64,000 bases of DNA from SG8-39 sp041558415. Its GTDB lineage: Bacteria; Pseudomonadota; Gammaproteobacteria; Burkholderiales; SG8-39. This document shows positions 15,151-21,574 of this stretch, one piece after another (positions within the stretch are counted from its first letter, which is position 1; every line of letters starts with the position of its first letter). Made by a program: the position numbers and the translations under genes. Below the pieces are notes generated by a model that saw only the letters and a program-made list of their open reading frames with translations, made no database searches and was not told the origin of the DNA. The DNA is taken from assembly GCA_041558415.1 (NCBI GenBank), contig JBFFEY010000007.1, positions 29,926 through 93,925 on the forward strand, read 5' to 3'.

Positions 15151-16352
15151 GCCGGCGGCCCCGACGCTTCCTCGCCCGGCAGCGCCTTGCCCGTGCGGTA
15201 CACCGTCCCGGTGAGGCTCGCCACCAGCACGCCGTCCTCGCGCCGCACTTCCATGCGGTAGACGCCCAGCTTGCGGGTGCGCGACACCTCCTCGGCGCGC
15301 GCCGTCAGCCGTTCGCCGGATTGCACCGCCACCGAGAAGGTCATGTGCGAGTCGATCAGCGCCGCGACCGAGCCGTAGGAATTGCAGGCCAGGCCGAGCG
15401 CGGTGTCGGCGAGCGAAAAGATCGCTCCGCCGTGACAGCTGCCCCAGAAGTTGATGTGCTCCGGGCGCACGCGCATCGTCACGCTCGCCCTGCCCTCGCC
15501 CGCCTCGAGCAGCTCGAGCCCGAGGTGGCGCGCGAAGGCATCGCGTGCCATCAGCCGTTCGAGCAGCGCTGCCGCGTCCGATGCGGGCGGCGGGGTGCCC
15601 TGCGGCCGCGGCCTGCGGCCGCGCACTTCGAGCCAGTCGACGAGTGCCGCGACGCCTTCGCCCGTCGTCGCCACCGTTTTCAGCACTGGCGCCTGCGCCG
15701 CGGCGCCCTGGCGCAGCGCGAGCATCGCCAGCAGCTCGCGCTCGGTGCGCGCCGCGTCGGGAAGATCGGCCTTGTTGACGACGAACGCATCTGCGATCTC
15801 GAGGATGCCGGCCTTGATCGCCTGCACGTCGTCGCCCAGGCCTGGCGGGCACACCACCAGGCGATGCGCGGCAACCTTCGCGATCTCGACCTCAGACTGG
15901 CCGGCGCCGACCGTCTCCACCAGCACGTCGTCGAAGCCGGCGCCGTCGAGCACGTCGACCACCTGCGCCGCGGTGCGCGACAGGCCGCCGAGATGGCCGC
16001 GCGCGGCGAGCGAGCGGATGAATACCGCCTCGTGGCCCTGCATCTCGCCCATGCGCACGCGGTCGCCGAGCACCGCACCGCCGGAGACCGGGCTCGACGG
16101 ATCGACGGCGATCACCGCGACGCGCCGGCCGCGGCCGACCAGCTCCCGGACCATGGCGTTGACCAGCGTCGATTTGCCCGCCCCCGGCGGGCCGGTGATG
16201 CCGATGACCTGCGCGTGGCCGAGGTGTGCCGCGAGCGCGGCGCGGATGGAGGCCGCCTCGTGGGTCTGGTTCTCCACCGCGGTGATCGCGCGTGCCAGCG
16301 CGCGGCGGTCACCGCCGCGGATGCGTTCGGCCAGCGTGACGGGCGCGTTCAT
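15147..16352 (-). CDS. MeaB-type mutase GTPase fused to a PaaI-like thioesterase
   Basis: A 401-residue two-domain protein. Residues 1-245 form a MeaB/ArgK G3E-type GTPase: Walker A GPPGAGKS (54-61), DPSSPVSGGAVLGDRVRM (84-101), ETVGAGQSE (146-154), NKAD (193-196). MeaB proteins protect and reload B12-dependent acyl-CoA mutases. After a proline-rich linker (about 246-258) comes a hot-dog domain with HINFWGSCHGGAIFSLADTA (299-318), the PaaI acyl-CoA thioesterase signature. The usual MeaB C-terminal dimerisation helices seem to be replaced. The gene lies 10 bases after the mutase gene and overlaps the next start. The fusion suggests that product or aberrant acyl-CoA is hydrolysed at the mutase-chaperone complex; inference. 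Confidence 0.9.
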   Translation of the reverse strand: MNAPVTLAERIRGGDRRALARAITAVENQTHEAASIRAALAAHLGHAQVIGITGPPGAGKSTLVNAMVRELVGRGRRVAVIAVDPSSPVSGGAVLGDRVRMGEMQGHEAVFIRSLAARGHLGGLSRTAAQVVDVLDGAGFDDVLVETVGAGQSEVEIAKVAAHRLVVCPPGLGDDVQAIKAGILEIADAFVVNKADLPDAARTERELLAMLALRQGAAAQAPVLKTVATTGEGVAALVDWLEVRGRRPRPQGTPPPASDAAALLERLMARDAFARHLGLELLEAGEGRASVTMRVRPEHINFWGSCHGGAIFSLADTALGLACNSYGSVAALIDSHMTFSVAVQSGERLTARAEEVSRTRKLGVYRMEVRREDGVLVASLTGTVYRTGKALPGEEASGPPA

Positions 16353-16362
16353 CGGGCGCGGG

Positions 16363-18045
16363 TCAGACGACCGCCAGCGGCTGGCCGAAGCCGAGCTCGC
16401 GGCGCAGACAGGCGCAGATCTCGCCGTGCGTGGCGCCGGCCTCGGCCGCGCCGACGACGCGCGCCATGACGTTTTCGCTGCCCTGCGCGGCGCGCGCCAG
16501 CGCATCGAGCGCCTGCTGCACCGCGCTGCCCGAGCGCCGCGCCTTGTATTCGGCGAGCCGCGCGACCTGCGCCGCAATGCGCTCGCGCTGCGGGTACTCG
16601 AGCACGGTGTAGGCGTCGGGATCCTCCTCGGCCTGGTAGGCGTTGACGCCGACCACAGTCTGCTCACCCGACTCGACGCGTTTCTGGAAGGCGAGCGCCG
16701 AATCGCCGATCATGCGCTGCACCAGACCCTGCTCGACCGCGCGGTACATGCCGCCGGCGGCGTCGATCTCCGCGATGATCGATTCGATTTTCTCCTGCAT
16801 CTGGTCGGTGAGCGCCTCGAGGTAGTACGAGCCGCCGAGCGGATCGATCACCTCAGTGAGCTGCGCCTCCTCGCGCAGCACGTTCTGCGTCGCCACCGCG
16901 ATGCGCGCCGCCTCCTCCGTCGGCACCGACAGCACCTCGTCGTAGCTGTCCGTATGCAGCGACTGCAGGCCACCGAAAATGCCGGCCATTGCCTGCACCG
17001 CGACGCGCGCGATGTTGTTGAGCGGCTGCTGCCGCGTGAGGTCGACGCCCGAGGTCTGGCCGTGGAACTTGAAGCGCCAGGCTTTCGGGTCCTTCGCGCC
17101 GAAGCGTTCGCGCGCGAGCTTGGCCCAGATGCGCCGCCCGGCACGGAACTTGGCAATCTCCTCGAAAAAGCTCACCGAGATGTCGAAGAAGAACGTGAAG
17201 CGCGGCAGGAAGGCGTCGGGCGCCATGCCGCGCGCGCGGCAGTCCTCCGCGTACTGAATCGCCGAGGCGAGCGTGAAGGCCATCGCCTCGGCGGGCGTCG
17301 CGCCCGCCTGCTGCATGTGCTGGCCAACCACCGACAGCGGGTTCCAGCCGGGGACCTCGGCGTTGCAGAAGGCAATGTGGTCGACCAGCACGCGCCGCGC
17401 GCCCTGCAGCGCGAGGCGGAAGAACATGTGGTTGGCGACGAAATGCGAGATGCAGTCGGACTGGTTGGACGTGCCGGTGATGCTGCGCCAGGCGATCCCG
17501 CGGCGCCGCGCGACGGCGAGCAGCAGCGCGAGCAGCGTGAAGGGCGACGGGTCGTTCAGCGCGCAGGAAATGCGGTCGAGCGGCACGTCAGCGAGTGCGC
17601 GGTCCATGTCCTCTACGCTGTTGACCACCGTGCCGCAGGTGCCGAGCAGTTCCTCCGGCACCTCGTCGGCGTCATAGCCGCGAAACACCGAGTTGCAGGG
17701 AATCAGCGAGACCGCGCTGGTGCCGTGCGCGAGCAATGTCTTGAGGCGCGCGTTGTAGTCCTCCGGCACGCCGAGACCGATCAGCTGGCGCTGCGTCCAG
17801 CTGCGCCCGCGGTGCATCGAGGGATAGATGCCGCGCGTGTTCGGATACTCGCCCGGAAAACCGAGCGTCTCGAGATAGCGCGTGCCGCCCCAGTCCTGCG
17901 GCGTGTAGAGCGGCTTCACGGCGATGCCGGAGCGGTTCACCGCCGGCCGCGCGGCGCCGGGGCTGGCGTCGAACGCCGCCTGCCAGCGGCGCTCGGCCTG
18001 CTCGAGCTCGGTCGCGGCGAGCGGCTTGGCGACGGGTTTGTTCAT
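16363..18045 (-). CDS. Divergent B12-dependent acyl-CoA mutase, large subunit
   Basis: A 560-residue TIM-barrel acyl-CoA mutase subunit lacking the cobalamin domain, which is encoded separately as in isobutyryl-CoA and 2-hydroxyisobutyryl-CoA mutases. Family marks: RSWTQRQLIG, RGYDADE, VEDM, QHMQQAGATPAEAMAFTLA, FHGQTSG, LHTDSYDE, DPLGGSYYLE, VGVNAYQ. The His that interacts with the substrate carbonyl is kept (H243). The position of the specificity Tyr of methylmalonyl-CoA mutase (RQYAG) is Leu88, and the loop reading FDLPTHRGYDSD in that enzyme is replaced by a longer SLIPCNSVFRGYDAD. Thus methylmalonyl-CoA is probably not the substrate. ATG 18045 overlaps the small-subunit stop (ATGA). Confidence 0.88.
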   Translation of the reverse strand: MNKPVAKPLAATELEQAERRWQAAFDASPGAARPAVNRSGIAVKPLYTPQDWGGTRYLETLGFPGEYPNTRGIYPSMHRGRSWTQRQLIGLGVPEDYNARLKTLLAHGTSAVSLIPCNSVFRGYDADEVPEELLGTCGTVVNSVEDMDRALADVPLDRISCALNDPSPFTLLALLLAVARRRGIAWRSITGTSNQSDCISHFVANHMFFRLALQGARRVLVDHIAFCNAEVPGWNPLSVVGQHMQQAGATPAEAMAFTLASAIQYAEDCRARGMAPDAFLPRFTFFFDISVSFFEEIAKFRAGRRIWAKLARERFGAKDPKAWRFKFHGQTSGVDLTRQQPLNNIARVAVQAMAGIFGGLQSLHTDSYDEVLSVPTEEAARIAVATQNVLREEAQLTEVIDPLGGSYYLEALTDQMQEKIESIIAEIDAAGGMYRAVEQGLVQRMIGDSALAFQKRVESGEQTVVGVNAYQAEEDPDAYTVLEYPQRERIAAQVARLAEYKARRSGSAVQQALDALARAAQGSENVMARVVGAAEAGATHGEICACLRRELGFGQPLAVV

Positions 18046-18467
18046 AGGGTTCCCTCCAGTTCGGCGCGGCGCGCACGCGTCAACGCGCGCACCGCGTCCG
18101 CGATCTCTTCCAGCGACGCGCCGGGATGGAACACCCGGGCGACACCCGCCTCGACGAGCATGCGCTCGTCCTTGGGTGGGACGATGCCGCCGACGATCAC
18201 GCGTACGTCGTCGAGTCCCGCCGCGCGCAGCGCATCCATCAGTTTCGGCACCAGCAGGTGATCGGTCGCCAGCGAGGACAGGCCGACGACGTCCGCGTCC
18301 TCCTCGGTGGCCAGCTTGACGACCGCGGCGATCTCCTGCCAGGGCGGCGTGTACACCACCTCCATGCCGGTGTCGCGCAGGTAGGCGGCGACGACGCGGC
18401 TGCCGCGGTCGTGGCCGTCAAAGCCGATTTTGGTGACGATGACCTTCGGTGGTCGCTGATCAGCCAT
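18042..18467 (-). CDS. Cobalamin-binding small subunit of acyl-CoA mutase
   Basis: A 141-residue B12-binding Rossmann domain: KIGFDGHDRGSRVV contains the DxHxxG motif whose His replaces the dimethylbenzimidazole ligand of cobalt. VVGLSSLATDH supplies the SxL motif and VIVGGIVP the GG turn near the nucleotide tail. Length and motifs match IcmB/HcmB-type small subunits. It forms the holoenzyme with the 560-residue subunit encoded immediately downstream with a four-base overlap. The start overlaps the end of tetR by eight bases, so all three are read from one transcript. Confidence 0.94.
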   Translation of the reverse strand: MADQRPPKVIVTKIGFDGHDRGSRVVAAYLRDTGMEVVYTPPWQEIAAVVKLATEEDADVVGLSSLATDHLLVPKLMDALRAAGLDDVRVIVGGIVPPKDERMLVEAGVARVFHPGASLEEIADAVRALTRARRAELEGTL

Positions 18468-19083
18468 GCGGTCCTCCCGTTTGCGCGCCCGCCTCCTGCG
18501 GCGCGCGCAACAGACGCAGCATGCGTCGCGCGATGCTGCGCGGCGAATCCGGTCCGTCCTCGCGGTACCAGAAGCGCGTCCAGTTGAGCGCGCCGAGCAG
18601 CATCAGCCGCAACGTACGCCGGTCGCTGCCCGGCGCGAGCGGCAACGCGTCCACCAGTTCGCGAAACACGGCTTCATACTCGGCGCGCAGGCGCTTGAGC
18701 TGCGCCGCGGCCGCGGGCACCTGCTCGGGCAGCACGCGGATCAGCACCTGCGCCGTGTCGGCGCGCTTGAGCACCGTCTCGAGGTGCGCCACGCAGGCCG
18801 CCTCGAGTCGCGCCCAGGGTTCGCGCTCGCGCGCCGCGGCAGCGCGCACCGCGGCGACGATCTCGCGCACCCCGGCCTCGTAGACCGCGACGAGCAGGTC
18901 TTCCTTGGCGGCGAAGTGGTAGTAGAGCGAGCCCGGCAGCATCGATGCGGCCTGTGCGATGTCGCGCATCGAGGTGGCGGCATAGCCGCGCTGAGCGAAC
19001 AGACGCGCGGCGGCGGCGAGCACGACCGGCAGGCGGTTGTCCGCGCGCGGCGCGCGGGGCGCTCGAAGGTGACGGATGGGCAT
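18460..19083 (-). CDS. TetR-family repressor of the mutase operon
   Basis: A 207-residue TetR-type regulator with an N-terminal HTH (AARLFAQRGYAATSMRDIAQAA, then PGSLYYHFAAKEDLLVAVYE) and a helical ligand-binding C-terminal part with TRFWYRED. First gene of the leftward mutase operon. A perfect 14-base palindrome at 19097-19110 lies between the promoter and this ATG, so autorepression relieved by an acyl-CoA or related ligand is likely. TetR proteins with this YYHF motif often control acyl-CoA or fatty-acid genes, but the ligand is not identifiable. Confidence 0.92.
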   Translation of the reverse strand: MPIRHLRAPRAPRADNRLPVVLAAAARLFAQRGYAATSMRDIAQAASMLPGSLYYHFAAKEDLLVAVYEAGVREIVAAVRAAAAREREPWARLEAACVAHLETVLKRADTAQVLIRVLPEQVPAAAAQLKRLRAEYEAVFRELVDALPLAPGSDRRTLRLMLLGALNWTRFWYREDGPDSPRSIARRMLRLLRAPQEAGAQTGGPHG

Positions 19084-19096
19084 GCCAGGAGAAAAA

Positions 19097-19110
19097 CAAA
19101 CGATCGTTTG
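19097..19110. promoter_or_regulatory. Perfect palindrome, TetR operator
   Basis: CAAACGATCGTTTG is identical to its reverse complement. It sits 14 bases before the tetR start codon and directly downstream of a -10 box, so bound repressor would block transcription initiation. Confidence 0.78.
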
Positions 19111-19111
19111 C

Positions 19112-19141
19112 TTTATAGCGTCTGGCGCTGTCAGGGGTCAA
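19112..19141 (-). promoter_or_regulatory. Sigma70-type promoter of tetR-mutase operon
   Basis: On the minus strand, TTGACC (19136-19141) and TATAAA (19112-19117) are separated by 18 bases. The operator palindrome follows immediately downstream of the -10 box. Confidence 0.6.
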
Positions 19142-19210
19142 TCATCGGCGGCACTTCCAGCCACTTCCCACAGCAGAAACAAGGCCTTCCGAGAAATATT
19201 GTTGCGCTAC

Positions 19211-19223
19211 ATCAATACTTGAT
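19211..19223. promoter_or_regulatory. Inverted repeat upstream of phasin promoter
   Basis: ATCAA-TAC-TTGAT, a perfect repeat 20 bases upstream of the phasin -35 box in a short AT-rich stretch. It could bind an activator or repressor. A second, overlapping symmetry, CAATA-CTTGA-TATTG, lies three bases on. No regulator can be named. Confidence 0.4.
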
Positions 19224-19242
19224 ATTGCGGTGCACAAAGTTC

Positions 19243-19270
19243 TTGACTTGATTGTTATAACGCATATACT
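19243..19270 (+). promoter_or_regulatory. Sigma70-type promoter of the phasin gene
   Basis: TTGACT (19243-19248), 16-base spacer, TATACT (19265-19270), in AT-rich surroundings unlike the rest of the window. The transcript would carry a leader of about 70 bases before the ATG at 19347. Confidence 0.65.
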
Positions 19271-19346
19271 GGGCTCTGTTGCAGCGCACCATTTACCCGC
19301 GAATAAACGCACACCCCGACTGATCACCCCGAATAGGAGCACCACC

Positions 19347-19889
19347 ATGTACGTCACCCCCGAACAAATTCAAGCGGCCCAGAAGGCCAATGTCGAGACC
19401 CTACTCGCCGTCGCCAGCGCGCAGTTTGGCGCGATCGAGAAGCTCGCCAACCTGAACGCCAATGTAGTCAAGGCGGCCTTCGAAGAGAGCGTCGCCAACA
19501 CCCGCGCGCTGATGGGCGCAAAGGACGTGCAGGAGTTCGTCAGCCTGCAGAACAGCTTCGCCCAGCCGGCGATGGAAAAGGCGATTGCCTGGTCGAAGAG
19601 CGTCTACGAGGTCGCGACCTCGACCAACGCCGAGATGAGCAAGCTCGCCGAGAAGCGCAGCGCGGAGTGGAACGAGAACTTCGCCTCGTTCCTCGAGAAG
19701 GCCAGCAAGAACGCGCCGGCCGGCTCGGACGTCGCGGTGGCGGCGATGAAGCAGATGATAACGGCGGCCAACTCGGCCTACGACAACCTGACCAAGGTCA
19801 CCAAACAGGCGACCGAGATGGCGGAAGCCAACGTCGCGGCCGCAACCGAGACGGTGAAGGGTTTCGCCAAGCCAAAAAAGGCCGCCTAA
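19347..19889 (+). CDS. phaP: Phasin (PHB granule-associated protein)
   Basis: A 180-residue phasin family protein: MYVTPEQIQAAQKANVETLL, SAQFGAIEKLANLNANVVKA, a long amphipathic helical body (KSVYEVATSTNAEMSKLAEK) and an alanine/lysine tail GFAKPKKAA. Phasins coat polyhydroxyalkanoate granules and set their size. The frame is open to 19230, but ATG 19347 has AGGAG at 19335-19339 and gives the family N terminus. The gene is monocistronic: its own promoter (19243-19270) and a strong terminator (20032-20064). It shows the host stores PHB, fitting the acyl-CoA genes next door. Confidence 0.94.
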   Translation: MYVTPEQIQAAQKANVETLLAVASAQFGAIEKLANLNANVVKAAFEESVANTRALMGAKDVQEFVSLQNSFAQPAMEKAIAWSKSVYEVATSTNAEMSKLAEKRSAEWNENFASFLEKASKNAPAGSDVAVAAMKQMITAANSAYDNLTKVTKQATEMAEANVAAATETVKGFAKPKKAA

Positions 19890-20031
19890 GTCGGGACGGA
19901 AGCGGACGCCGGCCTGCGGCCGGTGCCGCTCCGCCTGCGCGCGATCGACGCGGCGCCTCGCGGCGCCATCCATCGCGCGCATCCGCGAAGCAAGCGGCGA
20001 CGAAAAAGAAGCAGCGGAAGTAACCCAACGA

Positions 20032-20064
20032 ACGCCCCGCTTCGTGCGGGGCGTTTTCTTTTTC
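20032..20064 (+). terminator. Rho-independent terminator of phasin gene
   Basis: Nine-pair stem ACGCCCCGC / GCGGGGCGT with a TTCGT loop followed by TTTCTTTTT. Very strong. It ends about where the convergent CinA-like gene stops (20063). Confidence 0.9.
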
Positions 20065-20815
20065 AGGCCTCGCGAAACGGAAAGCCGGCCGCCCGCACGG
20101 CGCCGCGCAGCTTCTCCAGCGCCGCAGGCACCTGCGCCGGCAGGCCGCGCACCCCGAGCTCGACGTGGCGCCGCTCGCCGTTGGCACCCATCGACGGCAG
20201 GCTGAAGACCTTGACCTCGGGGAATGCCGCGCCCACTTCTTCCATCGCACCGATCAGCTGGCTCTCGCCCGCCTCGAACACGAGAATCGAGCCCTCCTGC
20301 CAGCGATCGCGATCGACGAGCCGGGCATAGTGGGTGTCGAGCACCCACTCGATCATCGGCCAGGCCATCTGCGGGAAGCCCGGCACGAAGTGGTGGTCGG
20401 CGATGGAGAAGCCGGGAATGCGGTTGACCGGGTTCGGAATGATGCGGGCGCCCTCGGGAAAGGTGCCCATGGCGAGACGGTTCGGCGTCACCTCGCCACC
20501 GAAGCGCGCGCGGATCTCGCGCTCGGCCTCGGGGTGCAGCGCCAGGCCTACGTCGAGCGCCTCGGCGGCGCAAGCTCGGGTGTGATCGTCCGGCGTCGCG
20601 CCGATGCCGCCGAAGCTGAAGACGATGTCGCCCGCCGCCAGGGTGCGCTTGAGCGCCGCGGTGAGCCGTGCCGGGTCGTCGCCGTGGTACTCGCAGAACG
20701 CGAGCCGCAGCCCGCGCCTGCCGAGCGCCTCGATGAGAAAGGGGAAATGCTTGTCGCTGCGCTTGCCGACGAGGATCTCGTCGCCGATCACCAGCGCGCC
20801 GATCGCCGCGCTCAT
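20063..20815 (-). CDS. CinA-like molybdopterin-binding domain protein
   Basis: A 250-residue MoCF-biosynthesis-fold protein. ALVIGDEILVGKRSDKHF opens the domain and SFGGIGATPDDHT is the GGxGxTPDD motif that binds molybdopterin or ADP-ribose-type ligands in MoaB/MogA/CinA relatives. The CinA nicotinamide mononucleotide amidase domain is absent, so it belongs to the short CinA-like proteins whose role is unsettled. Start 20815 overlaps the stop of the upstream EI24 gene (ATGA), so the two are coupled. Its stop lies within the phasin terminator hairpin tail. Confidence 0.85.
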   Translation of the reverse strand: MSAAIGALVIGDEILVGKRSDKHFPFLIEALGRRGLRLAFCEYHGDDPARLTAALKRTLAAGDIVFSFGGIGATPDDHTRACAAEALDVGLALHPEAEREIRARFGGEVTPNRLAMGTFPEGARIIPNPVNRIPGFSIADHHFVPGFPQMAWPMIEWVLDTHYARLVDRDRWQEGSILVFEAGESQLIGAMEEVGAAFPEVKVFSLPSMGANGERRHVELGVRGLPAQVPAALEKLRGAVRAAGFPFREA

Positions 20816-21549
20816 CGCGGCAGCACCTTGCCCTCGAGCGGCGCGCCGCGCGCGCGCTGCAGCGCCTCGAGCAGGAAGTGGATGTACGCCAGGCCGAAGA
20901 CCACGGGCGCAAACAGGCCAACGAACGGAATGTAGGCGACCAGCGCCAGGATCACGCCGAGCAGGTACATGGTGAAGCGCTGCTCGCCGAAGATGCGCCG
21001 CATCTCCGTTTCGGAGGCATGCTCGGCGAGCGCGTCATAGCGCAGCACGCGCTGGTTCACCCAGCCGAAGATGAGCAGCGGGATCGCCGGCCACAGCGGC
21101 GGAAAGAACCAGAACGGCAGCGACAGCAGAGCGAGACCGATCAGACCAAGCACTGCGACGATGCTGTTCACCACGCTGCCGGCGAAGGTCCCGCCGCGCC
21201 GCCGCTCGAGCGTCTGGAAGCGGCGCGCGGCGACGTGTTCGACCATCGAGGGCATGCCGAAGATGCCGAGAATCAGCAGCGCGGTGAACTGCACCAGCGG
21301 CACCAGCATGATCAGCACCATCAGCTTGGCGGCGAACATCGCCACGTCGCTCGCATCCCATTCCACCCAGAACGTGGCGTAGGCGATCCCGCTGCGGATC
21401 TTCTCCGCGAGCCAGACCACGAGCTGCGCCCACATGAAAAACGCCGCCACGCTCCAGAGGCCGATCGCCACCAGCACCGGCCAGACCATCAGCCAGAGCA
21501 TGCGCGGGTGCAGCAGGTTGCGGAAGGCGAAGAGCAGTGAAGCGAACAT
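20812..21549 (-). CDS. EI24-domain membrane protein (CysZ-like)
   Basis: A 245-residue protein with about four to five hydrophobic segments: LMVWPVLVAIGLWSVAAFF, LMVLIMLVPLVQFTALLIL, VAVLGLIGLALLSLPFWFFP and YLLGVILALVAYIPFVGLFA. This layout and the FWFFPPLWPAIPLL stretch match the EI24/CysZ family. CysZ is a sulfate permease, but betaproteobacterial EI24 proteins outside cys operons have no proven substrate. Leftward, 25 bases after the end of hrpA on the same strand and overlapping the CinA-like gene. Confidence 0.85.
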   Translation of the reverse strand: MFASLLFAFRNLLHPRMLWLMVWPVLVAIGLWSVAAFFMWAQLVVWLAEKIRSGIAYATFWVEWDASDVAMFAAKLMVLIMLVPLVQFTALLILGIFGMPSMVEHVAARRFQTLERRRGGTFAGSVVNSIVAVLGLIGLALLSLPFWFFPPLWPAIPLLIFGWVNQRVLRYDALAEHASETEMRRIFGEQRFTMYLLGVILALVAYIPFVGLFAPVVFGLAYIHFLLEALQRARGAPLEGKVLPR

Positions 21550-21574
21550 GCCGTCGAGAGGGAATGGAGCCGAT

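Noticed and set aside
19667..20023. Frame with a lysine-rich end (SAKQAATKKKQRK) overlapping phaP, like a longer phasin tail
   Set aside because: It is in a different frame from the phasin, whose own tail already ends GFAKPKKAA; it has no ribosome site and reads as shadow.
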